Positions 1 through 7,801 of a stretch of 64,000 nt of DNA are shown here, one piece after another (the stretch's first letter is position 1; each line of letters opens with the position of its first letter). This DNA comes from Pseudoxanthomonas sangjuensis. GTDB lineage: Bacteria > Pseudomonadota > Gammaproteobacteria > Xanthomonadales > Xanthomonadaceae. The notes under the pieces were generated by a model, which saw nothing but the letters and a program-made list of their open reading frames with translations, was not told the DNA's origin and made no database searches. A program made the position numbers and the translations under genes. The stretch lies in NCBI RefSeq assembly GCF_010211755.1, contig NZ_PDWR01000011.1, forward strand, positions 41,207 to 105,206. The letters run 5' to 3'.

Positions 1-404
1 TCACCGAACTCGGCCTCGGGCTGGAAGGGCGGGCCAGGGTCGAAGGCGAATGGGCCGGGCGCATTACCGGGCTGGGCACGCAGCGCGTCGAGATCGCCAT
101 GATGGTCACGCCCGACGGCCATGGCCGGCTCGAGATCTCGCGGTTCCTCGAACCGGCCGTCGTTGCCGATCACCGTAACGCCCCGGTGAACGCCCTCGGC
201 TACCTGCGCGTCATGTTCGCCGTCGACGACCTCGACGACACGCTCGCGCGGCTCGGCAAGCGCGGCGCGCAGCGCGTCGGCGACGTGGTCCAGTACCAGG
301 ACATGTACCGGCTCTGCTACATCCGCAGCCCCGAGGGAATCCTCATCGGCCTGGCGCAACAGCTCGGGCAGCAGGCTTCCCGGGCGAATCCCGTGGAGCG
401 GTGA
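1..404 (+). CDS. VOC-family (glyoxalase/bleomycin-resistance-like) protein, 5' truncated
   Basis: The reading frame is open from base 3 and runs to the stop at 402-404, so the N-terminus lies outside the window. The visible ~133 residues open with an ELGLGLEGRARVEGEW segment and continue to a second half (LGYLRVMFAVDDLDDTLARL, then a CYIRSPEGILIGLAQ ending) that fits the second beta-alpha-beta-beta-beta module of the vicinal-oxygen-chelate fold. Many such proteins bind a metal and act as glyoxalases, dioxygenases or drug-binding proteins. The substrate cannot be told from this fragment. The ATG at 99 is internal and not the true start. It converges on the flavoprotein gene on the other strand. 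Confidence 0.7.
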   Translation, partial: TELGLGLEGRARVEGEWAGRITGLGTQRVEIAMMVTPDGHGRLEISRFLEPAVVADHRNAPVNALGYLRVMFAVDDLDDTLARLGKRGAQRVGDVVQYQDMYRLCYIRSPEGILIGLAQQLGQQASRANPVER

Positions 405-426
405 TCGACGGAAATGCCGCCGCGCG

Positions 427-1617
427 CTACACCGCGTTGCCGGCGGCGTGCCCCGACGCCCACGCCCACTGGAAGTTGTAGCCGCCGAGCCAGCCGGTGA
501 CATCGACGACTTCGCCGATGAAGTACAACCCCGGCACGCGCTTGGATTGCATCGTGCTGGACGACAGTTCGTCGGTATCGACGCCGCCCAGCGTCACTTC
601 GGCGGTGCGGTAGCCTTCGGTGCCGCTGGCCACCAGCGGCCAGTCGCCGAGGACCTGCGCGATCTCGCGCAGTTGCGGCGCGTTGTACTGCTTCATCGGC
701 AGGTTGCGCAGCCAGTGCTCGCACAGGCGCTGGGCGAAGCGCTTGGGCATGACCTCGCCGAGCATGGTCTTGAGTTCGGCCGCCGGACGTTCGCGCTGCC
801 ATTGCTGCAGCGTTTCCAGCGCGTCGCGGCCCGGCAGCAGGTCCAGGCGCAGGTCGTCGCCGGGTTGCCAGTACGAGGAAATCTGCAGGATAGACGGACC
901 GCTGACGCCGCGGTGCGTGATGAGCAGGGAGTTGCTGAAGCTGGCGCCGTTGCAACGCGCGGTCACCGGCAGCGCGACGCCGCTGAGGTCGGCCAGGCGC
1001 TCCTGGTGCTTGCCGCTGAGCGTCAGCGGCACCAGGCCCGCGCGCGTGGGCAGCACGGCGTGGCCGAAGCGGCGCGCCAGTTCGTAGCCGAAACCGCTGG
1101 CGCCCATGCTCGGTATCGACAGCCCGCCGCTGGCGATTACCAATGCCGGCGCGGAGAAATTGCCGTGGCCGGTGTGCAGGCGGAACCGGGCTTCGTCGCT
1201 GTCGCCGTCGTTGACGCGTTCGATGCTGCAACCGGTCTCGATCCGCACGCCGGCGGCGTGGCATTCGTCCAGCAGCATCTTCACGATCAGCTTGGACGAG
1301 TCGTCGCAGAACAACTGGCCCAGTTCCTTCTCGTGGTAGGCGATGCGATGGCGTTCGACCATCTCGATGAAATGCCACGGCGTGTAGCGCGCCAGCGCCG
1401 ATTTGCAGAAATGCGGATTGGCCGACAGGTAGTTGGCGGGCGTGGCGCCGGTGTTGGTGAAATTGCAGCGGCCACCGCCGGACATCAGGATCTTCTTGCC
1501 GATGCGGTTGGCGTGTTCGACGACCAGCACGCGCCTGCCGCGCTGGCCGGCGGTCAGCGCGCACATCAGCCCGGCAGCGCCGCCGCCGACGATGATGACG
1601 TCGAAATGCCCGCCCAT
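427..1617 (-). CDS. BaiN/HI0933-family NAD(P)/FAD-dependent flavoprotein
   Basis: A 396-residue flavoprotein starting MGGHFDVIIVGGGAAG. The GGGAAG dinucleotide-binding motif lies at residues ~12-17, and a family-typical GKKILMSGGGRCNFTN segment follows at ~40-55. The C-terminal YFIGEVVDVTGWLGGYNFQ segment is the second FAD-contacting motif of the HI0933/YhiN/BaiN family (PF03486). Length matches the family. Members are putative oxidoreductases, and BaiN of gut bacteria reduces bile-acid intermediates, but the substrate in free-living proteobacteria is unknown. The gene lies 13 bp downstream of the YaeQ gene on the same strand, so the two are probably co-transcribed. Confidence 0.88.
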   Translation of the reverse strand: MGGHFDVIIVGGGAAGLMCALTAGQRGRRVLVVEHANRIGKKILMSGGGRCNFTNTGATPANYLSANPHFCKSALARYTPWHFIEMVERHRIAYHEKELGQLFCDDSSKLIVKMLLDECHAAGVRIETGCSIERVNDGDSDEARFRLHTGHGNFSAPALVIASGGLSIPSMGASGFGYELARRFGHAVLPTRAGLVPLTLSGKHQERLADLSGVALPVTARCNGASFSNSLLITHRGVSGPSILQISSYWQPGDDLRLDLLPGRDALETLQQWQRERPAAELKTMLGEVMPKRFAQRLCEHWLRNLPMKQYNAPQLREIAQVLGDWPLVASGTEGYRTAEVTLGGVDTDELSSSTMQSKRVPGLYFIGEVVDVTGWLGGYNFQWAWASGHAAGNAV

Positions 1618-1630
1618 GCCGGTTCCGCGA

Positions 1631-2191
1631 TCAGGCCGCCTGCGCGGCCGACGCCATGCGCGTGCGTGGGGCGATAGTGATCGTGGTTCCGGCGTCGCCC
1701 ATCAGCTGCAGTTCGCCGTCCTGGATCAGCGCGGAGAAACGCATGCTGCGTTCGATGATCGCGGCCAGTTCCGCCGCCGCCGCGGCATCGATGTCGACGA
1801 CGGTCAGGTTGTCCAGCCGCGACAGCGCGGCCGCGTTCTTGTCCCACCACAGGTCGGACGCGCGGCCGCCGTAGTTGACCACGACGACCTGGCGCGCGCG
1901 GCCGCACGCCTTGCGGATGCGCGACTCGTCGGGCTGGCCCAGGTCGATCCACTGCTCGATCTGCCCGGTGTAGTCGCGGCGCCACAGGTCGGGTTCGTCG
2001 TCGGTGCTCAGGCCCTTGCCGAATTCCAGGCGCTCGTCGGCGAACAGCGCGAAGGCGACCAGCCGCACCATCAGCCGCTGGTCGGTTTCCGACGGGTGCT
2101 GGGCAAGGACGAGGGGGTAGGTCGCGTAGTGGTGCCGGTCCAGGTCGCTGAGCTGCAGTTCGGCCTTGACCACGGTCGCCTTGAGCGCCAT
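1631..2191 (-). CDS. yaeQ: YaeQ family protein
   Basis: A 186-residue protein starting MALKATVVKAELQLSD. It matches YaeQ in length (~180 aa) and family landmarks: the N-terminal beta-rich LSDLDRHHYATYPLVLAQHPSE-type segment, a FGKGLSTDDEPDLWRRDY stretch, a WIDLGQPDESRIRKACGRA stretch, and a conserved WWDKN segment. YaeQ folds like a PD-(D/E)XK nuclease but has no established enzymatic role; the E. coli protein was linked historically to suppression of rfaH loss. It is the first gene of a probable two-gene transcript with the flavoprotein gene. A perfect-arm palindrome lies about 135-150 bp upstream. Confidence 0.88.
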   Translation of the reverse strand: MALKATVVKAELQLSDLDRHHYATYPLVLAQHPSETDQRLMVRLVAFALFADERLEFGKGLSTDDEPDLWRRDYTGQIEQWIDLGQPDESRIRKACGRARQVVVVNYGGRASDLWWDKNAAALSRLDNLTVVDIDAAAAAELAAIIERSMRFSALIQDGELQLMGDAGTTITIAPRTRMASAAQAA

Positions 2192-2425
2192 GTGCGGGAT
2201 GCCTTGGGCGAGAACGGAGGCGGCATTCTAGGCGCTTGCCGCAAACCCGGCCAGAAAACGCGGGCGGGGTTCCGGCGGTGCCGGCGGGGCAAAACGGGCG
2301 GAGCGCCGGGCCCGGAAGCCTGAAGATGGACAAAAATTTGTCCAAATGGGGGCGTCCGGCGTTGACCTGACAGAGGTTTCCTTCTCCCCATGTGTGCGGG
2401 GAGGATAGGCATCATGCGTTAGCCC
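2192..2425. other. Intergenic region upstream of yaeQ
   Basis: No convincing gene. It holds the TGGACAAA/TTTGTCCA palindrome at 2327-2344 and a CTCCCC/GGGGAG hairpin-like segment near 2383-2402 that lies just downstream of the acyltransferase stop codon and could help end its transcript. Confidence 0.5.
2327..2344. promoter_or_regulatory. 18-bp palindrome upstream of yaeQ, candidate operator
   Basis: The sequence TGGACAAAAATTTGTCCA has two perfect 8-base arms (TGGACAAA and TTTGTCCA) around an AA centre. It lies in the leader of the yaeQ-flavoprotein transcript. Its A+T-rich core and symmetry fit a site for a dimeric regulator. I cannot name the regulator. Confidence 0.4.
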
Positions 2426-3304
2426 TCAGTCCGCCAGCAGGCGCGCCATGTCCTCGTCCTTCTCCCGCCACAGGCCGTTCATCCATTGCTGGAAACGCGC
2501 GCGGAACGCACGGTCGTTCTGATAGTCGCCCTGCAGGAACTCGTCGGGGATCGGGCGTTGGCGTACGTGCACCCGGACCTCGGGAATGCGGTCGGCCAGC
2601 AAGTCGATCATCGAGGGACTGCCGGCGGGGTAGGCGATGGTCACGTCCAGGATCGCGTGCAAGCCCTGGCCCATCGCGTCCAGCACGAACGCCACGCCGC
2701 CGGACTTCGGCTTGAGCAGGTGCCGGAAGGGCGAACTTTGGGTCGCATGCTTGGCGGGCGTGAAGCGCGTGCCCTCCACGAAGTTCATGATCGAGATCGG
2801 GATCGCGCGGAATTTTTCGCAGGCGCGGCGGGTGGTTTCGATGTCGCGCTTTGCCAGCTCTGGGTTGCGCTTGACCTGCTTGGGCGTGTAGCGGCCCATG
2901 AACGGAAAATCCAGCGCCCACCACGCCAGTCCAAGCAGCGGCACCCAGAACAATTGTCGCTTCAGGAAGAAGCGCAGCAGCGGGATGCGGCGGTTGAAAG
3001 CCTTCTGCAACACCACGATGTCCACCCAGCTCTGGTGGTTGGCCAGCACCAGATAGTGGCCGTCGGCCCGCAGCGGCGCGTCTTGCTGCAGGTGGACGCG
3101 GGTACGGGTGAATCGGTCGATCATCCAATTGTTCGCCCCGATCCAGCTTTCGGCCAGGCCGGTGAGCAGGGGATTGCTGGCCAGCCGCAGCTTGTCGAAC
3201 GGCAGCAGCGCCTTTACCAGCGTGATCAACAACAGCGGCACCACATGCAGCACGGTGCTGGCCGCGATCAGCAGGGGTATCAGGACCAGGCGCAGGGGGA
3301 GCAT
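2426..3304 (-). CDS. 1-acyl-sn-glycerol-3-phosphate acyltransferase-like protein (PlsC/YihG type)
   Basis: A 292-residue membrane acyltransferase read from the ATG at 3304; a much longer frame extends upstream but its extra N-terminus is not protein-like. Residues ~1-30 (MLPLRLVLIPLLIAASTVLH) form a membrane anchor. The NHQSWVD segment is the HX4D catalytic motif of the PlsC fold, and FVEGTRF is the family's acceptor-binding EGTR motif. YihG/LPLAT proteins transfer acyl chains to lysophosphatidic acid or related lysolipids at the inner membrane. The exact acceptor is not decidable here. The gene stands alone downstream of the glycosidase operon. Confidence 0.85.
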   Translation of the reverse strand: MLPLRLVLIPLLIAASTVLHVVPLLLITLVKALLPFDKLRLASNPLLTGLAESWIGANNWMIDRFTRTRVHLQQDAPLRADGHYLVLANHQSWVDIVVLQKAFNRRIPLLRFFLKRQLFWVPLLGLAWWALDFPFMGRYTPKQVKRNPELAKRDIETTRRACEKFRAIPISIMNFVEGTRFTPAKHATQSSPFRHLLKPKSGGVAFVLDAMGQGLHAILDVTIAYPAGSPSMIDLLADRIPEVRVHVRQRPIPDEFLQGDYQNDRAFRARFQQWMNGLWREKDEDMARLLAD

Positions 3305-3638
3305 GGCAACGCGGAGCTTCGGGAGGTTGCCTATTGTCCCGGGGAAACCCGGGCGCGTCACCCTGCCTGGACGCCGGGGGGCATTTCGTTCCATCCCGGT
3401 CTGCCGCGCTAAAGGCCAGGAGTGGTCGTTCGATGACACTCGAACGGCATTTCGAGACGCCGCCTGATTTACGACGGAAATCTCGACTGTAACCGCATCA
3501 GAGCCCCATCTGGTCGCGCATGAGTGCGAGGTGCTGGTTGTCATCCATCTGCTTGCGGGCCGCGATGATCTGCCTGGCATCCATCCTCACCGGCGATCCA
3601 TGAGCACCGGCAGCTCCGCTCGGGGCGGATAGCGCGAG
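3305..3638. other. Intergenic region downstream of the GH20 gene
   Basis: This 334-base stretch lies between the GH20 stop and the acyltransferase start. It contains a CGTTCGA/TCGAACG hairpin near 3427-3446 and one short minus-strand frame (3498-3584). Otherwise I see nothing recognisable. Confidence 0.5.
3498..3584 (-). CDS. Possible 28-residue ORF downstream of GH20 gene
   Basis: The frame encodes MDARQIIAARKQMDDNQHLA followed by LMRDQMGL, a charged, helix-like sequence with ordinary composition. A weak GAGG lies directly before the ATG with almost no spacing, so initiation is doubtful. It could be a small protein, or the C-terminal remnant of a lost gene. No family is recognised. Confidence 0.2.
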   Translation of the reverse strand: MDARQIIAARKQMDDNQHLALMRDQMGL

Positions 3639-5267
3639 TCAGTCGGCGCTTCGCGCCTCGCTCAACCCTGCGCCGGGGCCGACGCCCAGGCGGGCCACGC
3701 CCGCCATGAATTCGGCATAGGTCTGCCCGGATTCGACGCCCCGCCACATCTTCTGCGCCAGCAGCCCGAGCGTGGGCTCGAGCAGCCGGTGCACCTCGCG
3801 CCACCCGTAGCCGTTTCCGGGAGCGGAACAGTCGAGGCCGAAGGGGGCCGCGCAGTCGTTCCAGAGCGACGATATCGCGCCGTCCAGCAACGGGTGCCGC
3901 GCCGGCATGTCGTCCCCGTTGCCGAAGACGTGGGGTTCCCACTCGTTGAAGAGCTTCTCGCCCTCCAGCCCGCGGCCGTGGTAGTAGTTCGCCATCGGCA
4001 CGAGGTAGAGCCAGCTGTCGATGGCGTTGATGGTGTGGTAGCCCTCGCGCAGGGACTGGGATCCGGGGAACCAGTCCTTCGAGAAGGCCTCGATGAGCAC
4101 GTCCTTGTCGTAACCGGCGCTGGTGCCGGACATCCAGACGAACGAGCCCCAGGCCGCGGGCTGTTTGCCCAGTTCGCGGATATGGGCGGCCATGCGGTTG
4201 AAGTAGTTCCTGTAGTCGGCGGCGAGTTCCTTCGGATACTCGTCGGCACCCATGTGCACGACCGGGCCCCTGAACCACGGCACGAATTCGTCGTAGACCG
4301 ACGCCATGAACGTGGTGGTTGCGGGTTTGGACAAATCCAGATGATCGGAGTTGCCGCCGTCCAGCCCGAGTCCGGGCTTGAATGCGATGAACGCCCGCGC
4401 ATGCGCGGGGGCATCGATCTCCGGGACGATGGTGACGAAGTGGTTCGCGGCGACCTGTTCCAGTTCGTCCCACTCGGTCCGCGTGTACGCGCCGTCGGCG
4501 GCGGCCAGTCCCGCGAACGCCGGGTTGTCGCTGGCCAGCCGGAATGCGGCGTAAGCCTTCGACCAGTCGCCGCCCGGGGCCTTGATCTGGTTGTCGTTGA
4601 GGTGCAGCTGGAAGGTGTTCAACTTGAACCAGCTCATGTGGCGGACGTAGTCGAGCACGAACTGCTCGCCGAACCACTGGCGGCCGACATCCAGCAGGAA
4701 GCCGCGCGTCCTGTAGTTCGGCCAGTCGGCCGCGGTGCCGGCCGGAAGCGCGCCGCGCACCAGCTTGCCGTCCGCGCCGGCTTGCGCGGCCAGCATCTGC
4801 AGCAGGCTGCGCGTGCCCCAGAACACCGCCTTCGGCGTGCGTGCGCTGATCGTCGCCTTGTCGGAGACCTCGAGCACGTAGCCTTCGTCGCGGGTCAGTG
4901 CCGTGTCGGGCCCGACCGCCAGCGCCGCATCCAGATCGAGCACGATGTCGCCGGCGGCCGGCGCGCCGGAGTGCACGGCGACGCGCCAGCCGCAGAGGTC
5001 GCGGAGATCGGCCTGCAACTGTTCCGCGACGCCGCGCAGCGCCCCGGCGTCGGCCGCATCCAGCACGATCCGCGAAGCCGGCCCCAGTTGCGCCCGGCCG
5101 TGCCTGCCGCTCCATTCCTGCAGTGCCGGCACCACGAACGGCTTGCTGTTGGGCGCATCCCCGCCGCGGGCTTTCGGCAGTGCCGCGCACCCGGACGCGA
5201 GCGCCGCCAGGGTCGCGCAGAAAAGGAAGGCCGCGATGCGGGAAGATGGCGAGGCAACGCGCTTCAT
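3639..5267 (-). CDS. GH20 beta-N-acetylhexosaminidase, lipoprotein
   Basis: A 542-residue lipoprotein hydrolase read from the ATG at 5267, which overlaps the upstream GH92 stop as ATGA. The signal sequence ends in the lipobox LASGC, so the mature protein is probably anchored to a membrane, likely the outer one. An N-terminal GH20b-like domain (~40-175) precedes the TIM-barrel domain. Barrel landmarks are GFLLDVGRQWFG, HMSWFKLNTFQLHLND and the catalytic pair in HMGADEY (Asp-Glu). GH20 enzymes remove terminal beta-GlcNAc or GalNAc by substrate-assisted catalysis. Coupling to a GH92 mannosidase suggests joint trimming of N-glycan-like or fungal cell-wall glycans. Confidence 0.9.
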   Translation of the reverse strand: MKRVASPSSRIAAFLFCATLAALASGCAALPKARGGDAPNSKPFVVPALQEWSGRHGRAQLGPASRIVLDAADAGALRGVAEQLQADLRDLCGWRVAVHSGAPAAGDIVLDLDAALAVGPDTALTRDEGYVLEVSDKATISARTPKAVFWGTRSLLQMLAAQAGADGKLVRGALPAGTAADWPNYRTRGFLLDVGRQWFGEQFVLDYVRHMSWFKLNTFQLHLNDNQIKAPGGDWSKAYAAFRLASDNPAFAGLAAADGAYTRTEWDELEQVAANHFVTIVPEIDAPAHARAFIAFKPGLGLDGGNSDHLDLSKPATTTFMASVYDEFVPWFRGPVVHMGADEYPKELAADYRNYFNRMAAHIRELGKQPAAWGSFVWMSGTSAGYDKDVLIEAFSKDWFPGSQSLREGYHTINAIDSWLYLVPMANYYHGRGLEGEKLFNEWEPHVFGNGDDMPARHPLLDGAISSLWNDCAAPFGLDCSAPGNGYGWREVHRLLEPTLGLLAQKMWRGVESGQTYAEFMAGVARLGVGPGAGLSEARSAD

Positions 5268-7618
5268 CGGGCGGACATCGAATACGGCCGTTGCGACGGA
5301 TCCGTCGCCCACGCCTTGTCCGGTTCCGCCTGCATCGTGAAGCGCAGCTCGCCGCCGGCCATGATTTCCGCGTGGGTCAGGTAGGCGCGCTCCAGCGGCT
5401 TGCCGTTGAGCGTGGCGTTGCCGATGTAGCCGTGCGCATCGTCGAGGCCTTCGGCGACGATGGCGAAGCGCTTGCCGTTGGGCAGGTCCAGCGTGGCGCG
5501 CGGCAGGAACGGGCGGCCGATGATGTATTCGTTGCTGCCCGGCGCGACCGGGTAGAAACCCAGCGCGGTGAACACGTACCAGGCCGACATCTGGCCGAGG
5601 TCGTCGTTGCCCGCCAGACCGTCGGGGCGCGCGGCGTATTGCGTGTCCATGATCTGCTTCAGCCGCGCCTGCGTGCGCCATGGCTGGCCGGCATGGGCGT
5701 AGAGATAGGCGACGTGGTGGCTGGGTTCGTTGCCGTGCGCGTACCAGCCGATCAGGCCGGTGATGTCTTCCATGTGCTCGAACACCTTCGGATCGACCTT
5801 CGCGTCGAAGGCCTGGTCCAGCTTGTCCAGCAGCCGGTCGGCGCCGCCGTGCGCGGCGGCCAGCCCGGCCACGTCCTGCGGCACGTACCACGAATACTGC
5901 CAGGCGTTGCCTTCGGTGTAATCGGTGCCGTAGCCGCTGGCGGTGGGGTCGAACGGTTCGCGGAAACCGCCGTCGCGCCCGCGCGCGCGCATGAAGCCGG
6001 TGGCAGGATCGAAGGCATGCTTCCAGTTCGCCGCCCGCTTGCCGAATTCGGCGGCGATGTCCTTCCTGCCCATCGCCTGCGCCATGCGGAAGATGGTCCA
6101 GTCGTCGAAGGCGTATTCCAGCGTCTTGCTGGCGGCTTCGCCCTCCTCGTCGATCGGCACGTAGCCGAGCTCGCGGTACTGGGAGATGCCGTCGTAGGGG
6201 CCGTAGTCGGCGCTGGCGACCATCGCCTGCAGCGCCTCGTCGGCGTCGTAGCCGCGGATGCCCTTCATGTACGCGTCTGCGATCACCGGCACCGCGTGGT
6301 AGCCGATCATGCACCACGTTTCCAGGCCGTGGAACGCCCACACCGGCAGCACGCCGTACGCGCTTTCGCGGCGCGCGGCCAGCATCGAATTGACGATGTC
6401 GTTGGTGCGCTGCGGCGGCTGCAGCAGGGTCATCAGCGGATGCAGCGCGCGATAGGTGTCCCACAGCGAGAAGGTCGAGTAGTTCGTCCAGCCCTTCGCC
6501 CGGTGCACGGCGTTGTCCGGGCCGCGGTAGCGGCCGTCGCTGTCCATGAACAGGGTGGGGCCGAGCATCGTGTGGTAGAGCGCGGTGTAGAAGCGCTTGC
6601 GCTGCGCTTCGTCGCCCTGCGCATCGACCGCGCCGAGCGCTTCGCTCCATTGCCGCTTCGCCGCGTTGCGAATGCCGTCGAAGTCCCAGCCCGGCGCCTC
6701 GGCGTCGAGGTTGGCGATGGCGCCTTCCTCGCTGACCGGCGAAATCGCCACCTTCACCAGCAATTGCCTGCCGGTCGCCGAGTCGAAGTCGAACGCGGCG
6801 ACCAGTTGCCGGCCTTCGATCTGCGCGCGTCGATGCGGATCCTTTTCGCCCGGCGGCGGGAAGCCCCGGTAGGCCACGTCCTGTTCGGTGTCGTGCAGCT
6901 GCCTGCCGCTGACCGGCTGCGAGAAGCGCATGGCGAAATACAGTTGCCGCCCCGGGGCCCAGCCGCGGGTTTCGCGGAAACCGGTGACGGTGCCGTCGTC
7001 GCGCACGCGCAGCCGCGACCACAGCACCTTGCCGGGGTAGTCGTACATGCTGGTGCGCAGGTCGACGACGACGTGCGCCGGCTTGCCGGCGGGGGAGGCG
7101 TAGCGGTGCAGGCCGACCCGCGCGCTGGCGGGCAGTTCGGCGCGCACGCCGGAATCGTCCAGCGTCACCGCGTAGTAGCCGGGTTGCGCGGTCTCGGTTT
7201 CGTGGCGGAAGCGCGAGGTATAGCCGCTGCCCGGCTTGCCCACGTCGCCGCGCTCCAGCTTCACCGCGCCGGTGGTCGGCATCACCAGCACGTCGCCCAG
7301 GTCCGAGTGCCCGGTGCCGGAGAAATGCGTGTGCGAGAAGCCGACGATGGTGCGGTCGTCGTAACGGTAGCCGGCGGCCCAGCCGTAGCCTTCCTTGCGC
7401 GACCTGATCTGCGTGTCCGGCGAGAGCTGGACCATGCCGTAGGGCACGGTGGCGCCGGGGAAGGTGTGGCCTTCGCCACCGGTGCCGATGAACGGATCGA
7501 CCGCCGCGTAGGCCGCGTCGCCCGGGCTGGCGGCGCGGGCCTGGGGCAGCGCCGCGAAGGCGAGCAGGGCCAGGCTCCCCCAGTTCCTGAATGACGACTT
7601 CGTCCGGGGCGGGGTCAT
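5264..7618 (-). CDS. GH92 family glycosyl hydrolase (putative alpha-1,2-mannosidase), secreted
   Basis: A 784-residue exported protein with a cleavable-looking signal (ending LPQARA|AS at ~29). The mature N-terminus carries the GH92 hallmark VDPFIGTGGEGHTFPGA, then PYGMVQLSPDT, and later HFSGTGHSDLGD and DAEEA-type barrel segments such as LWDTYRALHPL and NDDLGQMSAWYVF. GH92 enzymes are calcium-dependent exo-alpha-mannosidases; linkage preference varies. A GGAG ribosome-binding site lies 8 bases before the ATG. It is the first gene of a two-gene operon with the GH20 lipoprotein (4-base ATGA overlap). It is divergent from the M1 aminopeptidase across 183 bp. Confidence 0.9.
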   Translation of the reverse strand: MTPPRTKSSFRNWGSLALLAFAALPQARAASPGDAAYAAVDPFIGTGGEGHTFPGATVPYGMVQLSPDTQIRSRKEGYGWAAGYRYDDRTIVGFSHTHFSGTGHSDLGDVLVMPTTGAVKLERGDVGKPGSGYTSRFRHETETAQPGYYAVTLDDSGVRAELPASARVGLHRYASPAGKPAHVVVDLRTSMYDYPGKVLWSRLRVRDDGTVTGFRETRGWAPGRQLYFAMRFSQPVSGRQLHDTEQDVAYRGFPPPGEKDPHRRAQIEGRQLVAAFDFDSATGRQLLVKVAISPVSEEGAIANLDAEAPGWDFDGIRNAAKRQWSEALGAVDAQGDEAQRKRFYTALYHTMLGPTLFMDSDGRYRGPDNAVHRAKGWTNYSTFSLWDTYRALHPLMTLLQPPQRTNDIVNSMLAARRESAYGVLPVWAFHGLETWCMIGYHAVPVIADAYMKGIRGYDADEALQAMVASADYGPYDGISQYRELGYVPIDEEGEAASKTLEYAFDDWTIFRMAQAMGRKDIAAEFGKRAANWKHAFDPATGFMRARGRDGGFREPFDPTASGYGTDYTEGNAWQYSWYVPQDVAGLAAAHGGADRLLDKLDQAFDAKVDPKVFEHMEDITGLIGWYAHGNEPSHHVAYLYAHAGQPWRTQARLKQIMDTQYAARPDGLAGNDDLGQMSAWYVFTALGFYPVAPGSNEYIIGRPFLPRATLDLPNGKRFAIVAEGLDDAHGYIGNATLNGKPLERAYLTHAEIMAGGELRFTMQAEPDKAWATDPSQRPYSMSAR

Positions 7619-7801
7619 GCGCGCTTCTCCATGGCGGGGGAAGGTGGAAACCTAACACGAGTGCCGCCGTCCGCCGCCGGATCGGGCGCGTCGCCGCGGG
7701 GCATGACTTTTGGGGGTGCTCCGCCGCGCCCGTTCGCGCGACCATCGCCCATTGGCCCGCGCAGGCGGGCCTTCCTTTGCCTGCCATCCCAAGGACTCAC
7801 G

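Noticed and set aside
317..7787. Very long overlapping open frames on several strands, such as 3639-7787 minus as one 1382-residue protein
   Set aside because: High G+C removes stop codons from wrong frames. The part before the ATG at 5267 is Arg/Ala-rich shadow of the GH92 gene; only the GH20 part is protein-like.
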